NCBI GenBank assembly: GCA_002693605.1
Contig: NZQO01000037.1
Coordinates: forward strand, 1-31,809
From: Flavobacteriaceae bacterium
Lineage (GTDB): Bacteria > Bacteroidota > Bacteroidia > Flavobacteriales > Flavobacteriaceae
DNA: 31,809 nt
Reading direction: 5' to 3'
Shown here: positions 8,137 through 17,289 of the stretch, in pieces
How positions within the stretch are numbered: position 1 is the stretch's first letter
Layout of the letters: every line of letters begins with the position of its first letter
Notes under the pieces: generated by a model
The model's input: the letters and a program-made list of their open reading frames with translations, nothing else
Database searches by the model: none
Told to the model about the DNA's origin: nothing
Made by a program: the position numbers and the translations under genes

Positions 8137-9039
8137 TTATGTTCCCAAGACAGAACCAAAGGAGCTTGGAACCGCAATTTCAAGTTTATCTGGACAGAGT
8201 TTCACCTCCACCTTCGAAGACTCACCCATATATTCGCCATCTATTTGGAGCGGCACTCCCGATTTGCTACGAATAACCGCACGATCGGTACTGATAATCT
8301 CGGCAAAATCAGGATCTATCTCGGCCGCATCCTGTATGGTCTTAATGATTTCTATAATATCCAATTTCTTGAAGAGTACCAGTTCGAACTTTCCGTCGTC
8401 GATCTTCCCCGTTGGGTTTATGTTGGCCCCGGTACCGAATTTGGTCGCGTTGGCTATAGCCAGTAGAATTCCTTCCTTTTCCCTTGTCGAACCATTGGCT
8501 TCAATAGAAAACGAAAATGGATATTCACATTGGAACAAGGTGGGAATGCTCTGCAGGATATACCCTAGTTTACCACGTATCTGAGATTGCTCGTAGTTCT
8601 TGATAAGTTCCGCGTTTATACCTAGGTCGGCCAAATGCAAGCACACATTCCCATTTACTAAAAGACGATCTGCAAGGATAGTTTTCGCTCCCAAAGCGAT
8701 TTCCAGTTGTTCCTCACGATCGTCCGGAAGGTCGAAGTGGGTAGCGAGCCCATTGGCCGATCCGGCGGGCAGGATACCTAAGGAAATATCCAATCCTTCC
8801 AACACATCTGCTACCAATTTTATGGTACCGTCACCCCCCAGGACGAGAACCCGGTAAGGCCGGTGCAATACCAGCTGGTTTTTTAGACTTTCCATATCAT
8901 TGATGCCGGTAGTGGTATAAATTGAAAGTTTAAATGGGCGGTTGGCAATTTCCCTTTCAATTTCTGCAACTAATTTTTCCTTGGAAATACCACCCGACAC
9001 GGGATTTACCACAAGCAACACACTGTTTTTAGATTTCAT
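8137..9039 (-). CDS. Diacylglycerol kinase family lipid kinase (YegS/DgkB-like)
   Basis: A 300-residue protein of the DAGK catalytic superfamily, which phosphorylates diacylglycerol or a related lipid with ATP at the inner face of the membrane. The N-terminal part has VNPVSGG (11-17) and the nucleotide-binding LGGDGT (67-72). Next comes a glycine-rich LGILPAGSANGLATHF, the second conserved motif of the family. The C-terminal beta-sandwich includes DDGKFELVLFKK and LQIDGEYMG. Length is normal for YegS/DgkB proteins. The exact lipid substrate cannot be read from the sequence. It is divergent from an App1-like phosphatase gene across a 64-bp gap, which suggests linked roles in lipid turnover. 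Confidence 0.9.
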   Translation of the reverse strand: MKSKNSVLLVVNPVSGGISKEKLVAEIEREIANRPFKLSIYTTTGINDMESLKNQLVLHRPYRVLVLGGDGTIKLVADVLEGLDISLGILPAGSANGLATHFDLPDDREEQLEIALGAKTILADRLLVNGNVCLHLADLGINAELIKNYEQSQIRGKLGYILQSIPTLFQCEYPFSFSIEANGSTREKEGILLAIANATKFGTGANINPTGKIDDGKFELVLFKKLDIIEIIKTIQDAAEIDPDFAEIISTDRAVIRSKSGVPLQIDGEYMGESSKVEVKLCPDKLEIAVPSSFGSVLGT

Positions 9040-9103
9040 TGGGAAAGGTTGTGCCTAAATTTAATTATTTTGAAAAAATTGAACCGTTAATTTTTTCCAA
9101 AGA
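9040..9103. promoter_or_regulatory. Divergent promoter region between lipid kinase and App1-like phosphatase
   Basis: A 64-bp AT-rich gap. On the plus strand TTATTTTG (9065-9072), and on the minus strand TAAATTTA (9062-9055), each differ by one base from the -7 consensus TAnnTTTG. The two boxes are almost adjacent, so the promoters would overlap. -33 elements are not clear. Confidence 0.35.
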
Positions 9104-10072
9104 ATGAAGCTAGACCTACAATTGTATCGTGGCTATTTAAACGAAGAGGAACTCGTGGTGTTTGGCCACGTCTTTAGGTCATGGGCGCCAGATAAGTACC
9201 GTATAGATCGCCGTGGGATCAAGCACGCGTTCGCCATCCTCCATATGTTCACGATTTCGCCTATTGCCAACAAAGAAATTACCTTGCGATTTCAGGATAT
9301 TGAAGTTACCACCAAAACCTTGGACGACGGTTATTTTAGGTTTACCGTGCCCTATTCAAAACCGCTTAAGAGCGGATGGCACGACTATACGGTGTGTTGC
9401 GATTTTAACGATTTCGGCATTGTGGAAAAGAGCGAGGTTTTAAAGCCATTTATCAGCAAATACGGCATCATATCAGACATTGATGATACGTTCCTCATTT
9501 CGCACAGCAGTAATATTTTCAAGAAATTGTTCGTGATGCTTTCCAAGAACATCAATAAGCGCAGTGTTTTTAAGGATGTGGTGAATCATTACCAGGCGCT
9601 CAGTTTGGCGGGGCAGGACATGGAGACGGCATCCAATTCGTTTTTCTTTGTTTCTAGCAGCGAGTGGAACCTGTACCGATTTATCGATGAGTTTGCGAAA
9701 TTGCACGAACTCCCTAAGGCGGTCATCAAGCTGAAGAAAATCAAGACCGGTCTGCTAGATTTTTTCCGATCGGGCGGGGGCAGCCACGACCATAAGTTCG
9801 AGAAAATAAAAGACATCGTTTCCTTCTATCCGAAATTGGAATATGTGCTGTTGGGAGACGACTCGCAAAAAGACCCCTATTTATACGAGCGTGTGTGCAA
9901 GGTGTTTCCGAAGAATATAAAGGCGGTTTACATTAGGCAGACGCGCAGTACAAAAAAAACTGCCGTGGAAGAGGTACTTCGCAATATTGAAACTCTCTCA
10001 GTAAACACGTTTTACTATAGCCACAGTGAGGCCGCGATGGCTCATTCTAAAAGTATTGGCATTATTTCCTAA
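9104..10072 (+). CDS. App1-like phosphatase domain protein (DUF2183, possible phosphatidate phosphatase)
   Basis: A 322-residue protein without signal peptide or membrane segment. The N-terminal part (about 1-115) is a beta-rich region. The rest is a HAD-type DUF2183 domain: SDIDDTF (124-130) gives the DxDxT nucleophile motif, VSSSEWN (183-189) carries the second-motif Ser, lysines follow at about 209-213, and LGDDSQKDP (250-258) is the acidic motif that holds Mg2+. All catalytic motifs of the family are intact. Yeast App1 of this family dephosphorylates phosphatidate to diacylglycerol, the reverse of what the divergent lipid kinase would do. That activity is inferred, not shown. Its stop lies only 5 nt from the stop of the converging MFS gene. 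Confidence 0.85.
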   Translation: MKLDLQLYRGYLNEEELVVFGHVFRSWAPDKYRIDRRGIKHAFAILHMFTISPIANKEITLRFQDIEVTTKTLDDGYFRFTVPYSKPLKSGWHDYTVCCDFNDFGIVEKSEVLKPFISKYGIISDIDDTFLISHSSNIFKKLFVMLSKNINKRSVFKDVVNHYQALSLAGQDMETASNSFFFVSSSEWNLYRFIDEFAKLHELPKAVIKLKKIKTGLLDFFRSGGGSHDHKFEKIKDIVSFYPKLEYVLLGDDSQKDPYLYERVCKVFPKNIKAVYIRQTRSTKKTAVEEVLRNIETLSVNTFYYSHSEAAMAHSKSIGIIS

Positions 10073-10077
10073 TAGAG

Positions 10078-11346
10078 TTACTTACGTGCTATTCGGTAAA
10101 ACGCAAGTGAGGCTAAGAGCCCGATTAGGGAGAATACCGCCAGCATCCAGAAGGTATGTTGGTGGCCTGTCTCCCCCGGCGATGCATCTAACAAATAGCC
10201 CATAGCAGGTCCCGCAAATATATCTGGCATATACCCAACGAGCGATATGAGTCCGACGGCCGTTCCCGTGAGCGCCAGTGGTATCTTGCCCTCGCGCAAA
10301 ACGGCGAAATATAAAACCCGTGCGGCGTACACGCCCAAGGCCGTTACAAGTAGCCCCAATAAAAACGGAACAACCAGCGTAGGGCCTAAGACGCCCGAGG
10401 CGAACAGGATACTGCCAAAAAGCATAACTATAAACCCGACGACCAATAATACCGATCCCCGCGATTTGTCGGCGAGGAACCCTACCATCACCCCCGTTAT
10501 GGGACGTATGTATAGGAGAAAGGTGCCCACCTGCGCCGCTTCAATTTCGTTGAAAAGCATTACCTCACGGGCGTACAATGAGAAAATATCGGTAGTCTTG
10601 TATCCGGTATAGGCGCAAAGTATGATTACCATCAAAAGCCACACCGATGGAATGCTACTTACGGTTCGGAAATTCTTGAAAAGTTCGAGTTTTTCCGGAG
10701 TCTCCGTGTCCGCACGAGCTGCCGGTTTCGGTCGTAAAAAAAGAAATACGAGGCCGGCGATTACCAAGATGACGAAGGAGGAAACCAGGATAACTTCCCG
10801 GAAGGCATTTTTCCGCTCGGTTATTGTCGCGGCTCCAATTTCTGAACTAACAAAATACGTAAACACCACTACGCCAAGTAGGCCAAAGCTGGCCGCCACG
10901 AGTCCGCGGCCCCCATCCAGAAACCCAAAGGCCGTGCCTTGCTTATCGCTACCGCCCCACATTCGGGTCGCTTTAATCATCGCGGCCCAAAACAGAAAAA
11001 TAGTAGTAAACCCCCAATATCCATAGAGTATTTGTAATGGAAGAAAGGGAGGGAATGTTGCATAGTAGAACCCACCGAAGGCCGTAAGCACTAAGGCCGT
11101 GCCCATTAATAATCGTGGGTGAAACCGATCGGCCAGGGGGCCACCAAATAAATAGGAAATCAGCGCTACCACTCCATATACCGAGAAGCACAGACCCAGC
11201 TCAAGGTTGTTCAGGTTAAATACTTCAAGGACCGTGGGGCGAAAGACCCGAGCGAGTACAAAGGGTAGGATAAATACGGCCTCGCCAGCCAAAATCAATA
11301 ACGCGATTATATAATACGGTTGCCGTTGCGTTGCGGGAGGCGCCAT
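10078..11346 (-). CDS. Major facilitator superfamily (MFS) transporter
   Basis: A 422-residue integral membrane protein, the standard length for a 12-helix MFS carrier. The family loop motif between helices 2 and 3 reads GGPLADRFHPRLL, and the equivalent in the second half reads GFLADKSRGSVLL. The central loop (about 205-225, RPKPAARADTETPEKLE) is polar and cytoplasmic. KATRMWGGSDKQGTAFGFLDGGRG after helix 4 resembles the UhpC/YihN-like branch. Substrate cannot be assigned. It lies 83 bp downstream of the M1 peptidase gene on the same strand, so an uptake role for peptide-digestion products is possible but only suggested by position. Confidence 0.88.
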   Translation of the reverse strand: MAPPATQRQPYYIIALLILAGEAVFILPFVLARVFRPTVLEVFNLNNLELGLCFSVYGVVALISYLFGGPLADRFHPRLLMGTALVLTAFGGFYYATFPPFLPLQILYGYWGFTTIFLFWAAMIKATRMWGGSDKQGTAFGFLDGGRGLVAASFGLLGVVVFTYFVSSEIGAATITERKNAFREVILVSSFVILVIAGLVFLFLRPKPAARADTETPEKLELFKNFRTVSSIPSVWLLMVIILCAYTGYKTTDIFSLYAREVMLFNEIEAAQVGTFLLYIRPITGVMVGFLADKSRGSVLLVVGFIVMLFGSILFASGVLGPTLVVPFLLGLLVTALGVYAARVLYFAVLREGKIPLALTGTAVGLISLVGYMPDIFAGPAMGYLLDASPGETGHQHTFWMLAVFSLIGLLASLAFYRIARK

Positions 11347-11429
11347 GCTTGGTTAATTTCCAGGTTCGTAGGCCAAGATAACCATTTACGGTTTATTTTT
11401 TAAAATATGCGTGGATTTGCATGATGCGG

Positions 11430-13088
11430 TTAAGGTATTTCTACCTTCTCGCTCTCGACGTAAAAATCATCCTTTATGGTAAAATTCGAAATAGGGGCAA
11501 CGGCTGTGATCGATTTCCATTGCGACGTGGGATAAATCCACTGCTCGCTATCGTTTACAATTGCGATTACAGGCATATCGAAATTTTCAACAATATTAAC
11601 ATAGCGATAGGCTACGGTTTTTTCTGAAATTTTATATTCAATCTTCGGAATTTCGACCGTACGTAAATATTGCTCCCAAAATTCAGTAAGATCGATACCG
11701 CTTACCTCACTTATATATTCCTCTACTTGCTTGGAAGTGACCGTTTGATGATAAAAAGTCTCGTTGAGACCGCGCAAGATTTCGCGCCATTTACCATCAT
11801 CTTCTACCAATTGCCGGAGCGTATGCAAGATGTTAGCGCCCTTGTAGTACATATCGCTGCTGCCTTCCTGCTGCACGCCGTAAGTGCCAATTATGGGCCG
11901 ATCATTCTGAACGGCGCGGCGCGTGCCAATAACGTAGGCAGACGAGGCTTCCTTTCCGAAGTGGTAATCTAGATAGAGATTTTCGGAGTAGGCCGTGAAC
12001 CCTTCATGGATCCACATATCGGCCACGTCGATATGTGTAATGTTATTAGCGAACCATTCGTGCCCGGCCTCGTGAATTATAATAAAATCGAATTTGAGGC
12101 CCCATCCGGTACCCGAAAGGTCATTGCCCAAATAGCCATTTTGGTATTTATTTCCGTAGGTGACGCTGCTTTGGTGCTCCATACCCAAATAGGGAACCTC
12201 CACCAACTTGAAACTATCTTCGTAGAAAGGATAGGGACCAAACCAGTGTTCAAACGCTTCCAACATTTTCGGGACCTGCTTAAATTGTTCCTTGGCCTTG
12301 GATAGGTTTTCGCGAAGCACCCAATAATCTAAGTCCAGTTCACCTTTCAATCCGTTATAGGTTTCAGAAAAGCGCACGTAGTCGCCAATATTTATATTCA
12401 CCCCATAATTATTAATGGGATTCACCACCCGCCAATGCCAGGTCTTTTCGTTCTTTTGAGCAATGGTGTCTAATAGCCGGCCATTGCCTACTGCCACCAA
12501 ATTGGCGGGAGCGGTAATTCTCAAATCGAGTCCGTTGTCGGGCTCGTCATAAGCATGATCCTTATTGGGCCACCAAATGCTCGCTCCAATGCCTTGGTTG
12601 GATGTAGCGATAAACGGATTACCGTTGCTGTCCTCTTTCCAGGAGAAACCACCATCCCAAGGTGCGTTGCGGGCCGTACGTGGCATGCCCGAGAAATGGA
12701 GGGTGAGTTCATAGTCTTTACCTGGCTGTTGCTCTTGTTTCAGGTGAATGAAATGGGCATTTCCCTCGGAAGTTACGCGCAGCGCTTCCCCCTCCTGAAC
12801 GACCTCTTCCAACTTCATAGGTGGCTGTAAGTCAATTTGAAGCACATTTTCTTCCTGAAGCACCTTATACGTTAAAATATTCACCCCGGAAATGGGTTTC
12901 GTGTCAGGGTTCACGGTTACGCTAAGATCGTAGTGTTGCACATCCCACCAAGCGCGCTCTGGGGTAATGCTGCCCCGAAGCGTATCCTGGCGGGTATAGG
13001 TTTGCGCTGCTACTGTGGTTGTGAATAGGAGAATAGCTAAAATTGCGCCACACGTTTGGCCTAATGGTGTAATTGAGATGCAATGCAT
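11430..13088 (-). CDS. Exported M1 family zinc aminopeptidase
   Basis: A gluzincin aminopeptidase of 552 residues from the preferred start. A longer reading begins at 13160, but that ATG lies inside the upstream M28 gene. The ATG at 13088 (MHCISITPLGQTCGAILAI) directly starts a signal peptide ending VAAQ and leaves a 19-nt gap. The zinc site is HEAGH (339-343) with the third ligand Glu 18 residues later in WIHEGFTAY (Glu362). The substrate-binding GxMEN-type motif is GMEHQ (302-306). The transition-state Tyr is in MYYKGANILH. The protein stops after the alpha-helical region following the catalytic domain, as in shorter Bacteroidota M1 enzymes. It should remove N-terminal residues from peptides in the periplasm or outside. 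Confidence 0.9.
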   Translation of the reverse strand: MHCISITPLGQTCGAILAILLFTTTVAAQTYTRQDTLRGSITPERAWWDVQHYDLSVTVNPDTKPISGVNILTYKVLQEENVLQIDLQPPMKLEEVVQEGEALRVTSEGNAHFIHLKQEQQPGKDYELTLHFSGMPRTARNAPWDGGFSWKEDSNGNPFIATSNQGIGASIWWPNKDHAYDEPDNGLDLRITAPANLVAVGNGRLLDTIAQKNEKTWHWRVVNPINNYGVNINIGDYVRFSETYNGLKGELDLDYWVLRENLSKAKEQFKQVPKMLEAFEHWFGPYPFYEDSFKLVEVPYLGMEHQSSVTYGNKYQNGYLGNDLSGTGWGLKFDFIIIHEAGHEWFANNITHIDVADMWIHEGFTAYSENLYLDYHFGKEASSAYVIGTRRAVQNDRPIIGTYGVQQEGSSDMYYKGANILHTLRQLVEDDGKWREILRGLNETFYHQTVTSKQVEEYISEVSGIDLTEFWEQYLRTVEIPKIEYKISEKTVAYRYVNIVENFDMPVIAIVNDSEQWIYPTSQWKSITAVAPISNFTIKDDFYVESEKVEIP

Positions 13089-13107
13089 GCGTTTTTTACT
13101 ATTAGAG

Positions 13108-14442
13108 TTATCTAAAAATCGCGTTGGGGAACACGACCAAACTTTCGGAGCCATTCTCATTGACTGCGGCTACACCGAAGAAATAATTGTCGATAACGAT
13201 TCCATCGAGGGTGAATTCAGTTACATTACCAACGTAACGGCTGTAATCCCAGGTGGGGGAGGTGGTATCGCGCCAGTAGATTTTGTATCCCGCGGCGCCG
13301 GGAACGCTGTCCCATTTCAGCTTGGCCGAAGGTTCCACAATGCCACCTATGGCTACTTTTTCGGGAGCGGGTGGGGCCCAAGCAAGGTTTGCCATAGTGA
13401 TGGCGTTCACTGCGGTAAGCTTGGCGGCATAATCGAAATTTACAAATTTCAGTTTATCGCCATATTCTATGCCATCTTCGGTGCGGATATCCTGATGTTG
13501 CTGCGTGTAGTTTTCATGTGCTTCCATAATACGAACCCCGGGCCATCCTAGATCGTTGAACGGTCGATGGTGTCCACCCCGCCCAAAACGGTCCAAGCGA
13601 TAAATCATCATTGGGTTCATCTCGGGCATGTATGTTTGGGTGGTTTTGTGCACGTAACGCGCCAATTGGCGCGAGCTACCATCTACCTCGCCACCGTAAA
13701 ACCGACGTGCCTGCCGCTCTTGTTCGGTTTCGGTGGGGGGAACCGGCTCTGAAAATATGCGGAAATCGCGATTGCTAATTACCCCGTCTACCCCTGTAAT
13801 ATTTCCAATCATATCGTTATTGAGCACCCCGATAATTTCCCAGCCCTGAGCCTTGGCCCAATCGGCAAATCCTTTGCCCCCGAAAAGGCCTTGTTCCTCG
13901 CCGCTTAAGCCCAGATATACGATACTCGCCTCGAACGAATATTTCGAAAGTACCCTGGCGGCTTCCAAGGCACCCGCCATACCACTGGCATTGTCGTTCG
14001 CCCCTGGGGCATCCTTGGTGAAATCGCTTCCGTCGCTATTGCGCGAATCGATATCGCCACTCATAATGATGTACTTATTTGGATACGTGCTTCCTTTCTG
14101 CACAGCGGCAACGTTCACAATCCAGGTGTCTTGGGGCACACGCCGGTTACCCTCGGCCGGAACAAAATCTTTTTGGTAGAAAACGTCCAAGCATCCGTCG
14201 CAATTATTGGAAATAGCTTCGAACTCACTTTTAATCCATCGCCTGGCCGCTCCAATTCCGCGCGTTTCGCTAAGCGTATCGCTGAAAGTATTGCGGGTGC
14301 CAAAACCAGCTAGGCGTGTAATGTCTGACTTAATTCGTTCTGCAGATACAGCATCGATGATATCGTAGATTCGCGCGTCGGTTTGTGCAAATCCCGAAGT
14401 TTGGACCAGGGTGAACGTGAGTAATAAAAGAAAATGTTTCAT
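13108..14442 (-). CDS. Exported M28 family metallopeptidase with C-terminal FN3-like domain
   Basis: A 444-residue protein with signal peptide MKHFLLLLTFTLVQTSGFAQ. The M28 catalytic fold covers about 60-350. Visible metal-site residues are Asp150 (in PGANDN), Glu182/Glu183 (in SGEEQG), Asp210 (in NNDMIG) and His316 (in YTQQHQ). The first zinc ligand position, His in classic members (GAHLDS), is Asp130 here (SGDIDS). A C-terminal domain of about 85 residues (from about 358, WDSVPGAAGYKIYWR..) looks like fibronectin type III, useful for substrate or surface binding. It probably works as an aminopeptidase or carboxypeptidase outside the inner membrane. It lies 19 nt upstream of the M1 peptidase gene in the same orientation. 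Confidence 0.9.
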   Translation of the reverse strand: MKHFLLLLTFTLVQTSGFAQTDARIYDIIDAVSAERIKSDITRLAGFGTRNTFSDTLSETRGIGAARRWIKSEFEAISNNCDGCLDVFYQKDFVPAEGNRRVPQDTWIVNVAAVQKGSTYPNKYIIMSGDIDSRNSDGSDFTKDAPGANDNASGMAGALEAARVLSKYSFEASIVYLGLSGEEQGLFGGKGFADWAKAQGWEIIGVLNNDMIGNITGVDGVISNRDFRIFSEPVPPTETEQERQARRFYGGEVDGSSRQLARYVHKTTQTYMPEMNPMMIYRLDRFGRGGHHRPFNDLGWPGVRIMEAHENYTQQHQDIRTEDGIEYGDKLKFVNFDYAAKLTAVNAITMANLAWAPPAPEKVAIGGIVEPSAKLKWDSVPGAAGYKIYWRDTTSPTWDYSRYVGNVTEFTLDGIVIDNYFFGVAAVNENGSESLVVFPNAIFR

Positions 14443-14492
14443 AGGAAAAATTAATTTTTTAAAAATACTGAAAAAATATTCGTTTTTGGGCG

Positions 14493-15362
14493 CTATGACT
14501 GCGGATTGGCCACCAGTGCCAAGTGACGTCCATTTGGCGAAATCGCGAGTCGCGAAATATCGGTTATTCCATTGTCAGACAAATCGGCTACCTCAATCCA
14601 CTTCCCATTTCCGAAGAGATCATAGCTAAACAGCTTAGCCCCACTGCCAATTAGCAACGTGGTCTCATTTAGCCAAATATGGTCTTGTACGCCTATGGGC
14701 AGCTGCGCAACAAAATAGCTCTCACCCGTCTTGAAATCGAACTGGTAGATGTCGTGGTTTCCCTGTTCGTTTATATAGGTATAACTTGCAGTGGCTCCGT
14801 TGGGCATGGCATGGATTGACCTACCGGCATTGGTTAGCAGGGTGTCGGTTTTTCGCGTTCCGAGATTTGATGTCACCAAGTGAAGCCCATCGTCGCCCAA
14901 TACCGAAGCCAAGAGTAGTGATTCTCCAACAAAGGTAAAATAGGCTACTTGAAGGTCCGCTACCAACACCGAATCGGTATTAGACGCAGTATCGAATGCG
15001 TACAATCGTTGCAATCCGGTTGTATCCAAGCGAACGGCCGCAACACCGCCCGAACCGGGAATCGGCCTTGGCGAATACTCACCGCCTTGGGGCGTGCTGT
15101 TCTGCCAGTTGGTACTTCCGGTTCGTAAGTTGTACAACGCGATGTCGGTTTGTCCGTTCCGCGTCTTTGCAAACAAGAGTTGATTATTATCAGTAAAATA
15201 CGGCTGATTGTCATAACCGGGGTTGTTGGATATATTTCTGAAATTTGAAGTCGAGAAACCATCCTCAGTGGGTGTACTATCCAAAAGGTAAATTTCGGTA
15301 TTGGGCTGCGCGATAACCGGGAACAGCGACAAACAAAAAAGAAAACAAAGGCAACTTCTCAT
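14493..15362 (-). CDS. Exported TolB-like beta-propeller protein
   Basis: A 289-residue protein with signal peptide MRSCLCFLFCLSLFPVIAQ. The rest shows repeated propeller blades: PYFTDNNQLLFAKTRNGQTD, ARLDTTGLQRLYAFD-like and LAISPNGRHLALVA. These match WD40-like/TolB repeats, but no enzyme domain follows, so it is a stand-alone propeller, perhaps a binding or scaffold protein in the periplasm. It is the first gene of a same-strand run with M28 (50-bp gap) and M1 peptidases. A near-consensus -7 box, TATCTTTC (15386-15379), lies 16 nt before the start. Function unknown. Confidence 0.8.
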   Translation of the reverse strand: MRSCLCFLFCLSLFPVIAQPNTEIYLLDSTPTEDGFSTSNFRNISNNPGYDNQPYFTDNNQLLFAKTRNGQTDIALYNLRTGSTNWQNSTPQGGEYSPRPIPGSGGVAAVRLDTTGLQRLYAFDTASNTDSVLVADLQVAYFTFVGESLLLASVLGDDGLHLVTSNLGTRKTDTLLTNAGRSIHAMPNGATASYTYINEQGNHDIYQFDFKTGESYFVAQLPIGVQDHIWLNETTLLIGSGAKLFSYDLFGNGKWIEVADLSDNGITDISRLAISPNGRHLALVANPQS

Positions 15363-15404
15363 AGATAATTCTTTTGCCGAAAGATAACAAAGATTGAACC
15401 ACCA

Positions 15405-15443
15405 TTATAAAAAAAGCCCACAGAATGAAATTCTATGGGCTTT
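15405..15443 (-). terminator. Rho-independent terminator after the acyl-CoA dehydrogenase gene
   Basis: On the minus strand a 13-bp stem (arms 15443-15431 and 15425-15413, one mismatch, loop TTTCA) is followed by a T-rich run (TTTTTTATAAT). It lies 22 nt past the stop of fadE and closes the beta-oxidation operon. Confidence 0.8.
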
Positions 15444-15465
15444 ATGATGGAATACTGAAATCCTT

Positions 15466-17271
15466 TTAAAAGGGATAGGTGTTTTCCGCAGTCATGTGCT
15501 CGGCTATTTTATTACGTAGCTGCACCACGTTGGGGAAATTTTGATATTTCGTCCAGCGCTTTAGGCCCATAAGCATAGCGCGTTGCTCATCGCCTTCGGC
15601 AAAGCTTACAATTGCTTCCTTGCCCATTTGGTTTACCTTTTCTACCGCGTGGTAAAGATAAAGTTGGGCCATGGCTACTTGGTATTCGGCATCGCCCACG
15701 TTTCGGTCGTGGTTCTTCTCGGCGCGCAAAATCGCACTCTCGGCCATGTAGATTTCTATGAGAATATCGGCTGCCGCCAACAATAGTTGCTGGTGTTCCT
15801 CGAGGTCCTGACCGTACTTTTTCACGGCGCTTCCTGCCACCATCAGGAACACTTTCTTCAGCTTGGAAACCATTTCTTTCTCTTCCGAGAGCAATTCTGA
15901 ATAGTCTGGTGTATCGAACGACGGTATTCCCATCAATTCCTCGCCCACTGCCTGGGCCGGGCCAAGCAGGTCTACGTGTCCCTTCATCGCTTTCTTAACC
16001 AGCATCCCTACGGCGAGCATTCTGTTAATCTCGTTAGTGCCCTCGTAAATCCTGGCAATTCGCGCATCGCGCCAAGCCGATTCCATTGGGGTGTCCGCAC
16101 TAAAGCCCATTCCACCGAAAATCTGTATTCCCTCATCGCTACAGTTCTGTATATCTTCGGAAACCGCCACCTTTAAGATGGAGCACTCGATGGCGTATTC
16201 CTCAACGCTCTTCAACTCGGCTTCCTGGTGACTGTTGCCAGCTTCCATTCGCAATGAAATACGGTCTTCTATGTTTTTCCCGGCCCGGTAGGTGGCACTT
16301 TCGCCCGCAAAGGCAGAGGTAGCCATCTCGGCCAATTTCGATTTTATCGCCCCAAACTTGGCGATAGGGGTCTTAAACTGAACGCGGTCGTTGGCATATT
16401 TTACCGCTTGGTCTATTACCCTGCGCTGCGCATCCAAACTTGCGGCTGCAAGCTTGATGCGGCCCACGTTTAGGGCATTCATCGCGATCTTGAAACCTTC
16501 GCCACGCCCGGCGAGCATATTTTCAACGGGAACTTTGGTATCATTGAAAAAGACCTGTCGGGTGGAGGAGGAGTGGATTCCTAATTTCTTTTCCTCTTCC
16601 CCGAAAGTGATGCCGTTTTCAGCATCGTTTTCAACAATAAATCCGGTTATGTACTTGTCGTCCTCAATTCGAGCAAAGACGATAAACACGTCTGCAAAGC
16701 CTGCATTGGAGATCCACATTTTTTGTCCGTTTATCTTGTAATGCGTACCGTCTTCGGATAGTTCAGCCTTCGTTTTCCCGCTATTTGCGTCACTCCCCGC
16801 GCCCGGCTCGGTAAGGCAATAGGCCCCAAACCATTCGCCCGTGGCGAGCTTCGGAACATATTTTTTCTTTTGTTCCTCTGTACCGTATAGTGTAATCGGC
16901 ATCGTGCCAATCCCAGTGTGCGCGCCAAAGGCAGTAGCAACCGAGCCGGTAGCGCCAGAAATATAGTCGCAAACGAGCATGGTAGTTACAAAGCCCATTC
17001 CAAGCCCGTCATAGGCTTCGGGAACGGCAACGCCCAATAGGCCCATCTCGCCTGCCTTGCGCATGATTTCCTCGGTGAGGGCGTAGTTTTTCTTTTCAAA
17101 TTCCTCTTTCTTTGGCCAGATTTCGCGATCTACGAATTCCTTAACCGAATCGCGCATCATTTTCTGTTCCTCGGAAAAATCTTCTGGGGTAAATATATCT
17201 TCAGCGGCGGTTTCCTTTACCAGGAATTGTCCGCCACGCAGTAGGTCTTTGTTTGTCATTTCAGATGCCAT
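15466..17271 (-). CDS. fadE: Acyl-CoA dehydrogenase (FadE-like, long form)
   Basis: A 601-residue FAD enzyme for the first step of beta-oxidation (acyl-CoA to trans-2-enoyl-CoA). The dehydrogenase core has the FAD/substrate motif CLTEPGAGSDANSG, followed by KMWISNAGFADVFIVFA. The catalytic base Glu is in IYEGTNEINRM. About 180 residues follow this core, an extension found in VLCAD and in Bacillus subtilis FadE (also close to 600 residues), so a long-chain substrate is likely. It is the last gene of the operon, 18 nt after the thiolase stop, and is followed by a terminator. Electron acceptor (ETF) genes are not in the window. The symbol follows B. subtilis usage. Confidence 0.92.
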   Translation of the reverse strand: MASEMTNKDLLRGGQFLVKETAAEDIFTPEDFSEEQKMMRDSVKEFVDREIWPKKEEFEKKNYALTEEIMRKAGEMGLLGVAVPEAYDGLGMGFVTTMLVCDYISGATGSVATAFGAHTGIGTMPITLYGTEEQKKKYVPKLATGEWFGAYCLTEPGAGSDANSGKTKAELSEDGTHYKINGQKMWISNAGFADVFIVFARIEDDKYITGFIVENDAENGITFGEEEKKLGIHSSSTRQVFFNDTKVPVENMLAGRGEGFKIAMNALNVGRIKLAAASLDAQRRVIDQAVKYANDRVQFKTPIAKFGAIKSKLAEMATSAFAGESATYRAGKNIEDRISLRMEAGNSHQEAELKSVEEYAIECSILKVAVSEDIQNCSDEGIQIFGGMGFSADTPMESAWRDARIARIYEGTNEINRMLAVGMLVKKAMKGHVDLLGPAQAVGEELMGIPSFDTPDYSELLSEEKEMVSKLKKVFLMVAGSAVKKYGQDLEEHQQLLLAAADILIEIYMAESAILRAEKNHDRNVGDAEYQVAMAQLYLYHAVEKVNQMGKEAIVSFAEGDEQRAMLMGLKRWTKYQNFPNVVQLRNKIAEHMTAENTYPF

Positions 17272-17289
17272 AATTGCTAATAGTTTTTT

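Noticed and set aside
11347..11429. Hairpin AACC-ATTTAC-GGTT followed by T-run as a terminator
   Set aside because: The T-run is on the plus strand, where no gene ends, and the stem is only 4 bp.
13088..13160. Longer start of the M1 peptidase gene
   Set aside because: The extension overlaps the M28 gene and would put 24 polar residues in front of a clear signal peptide.
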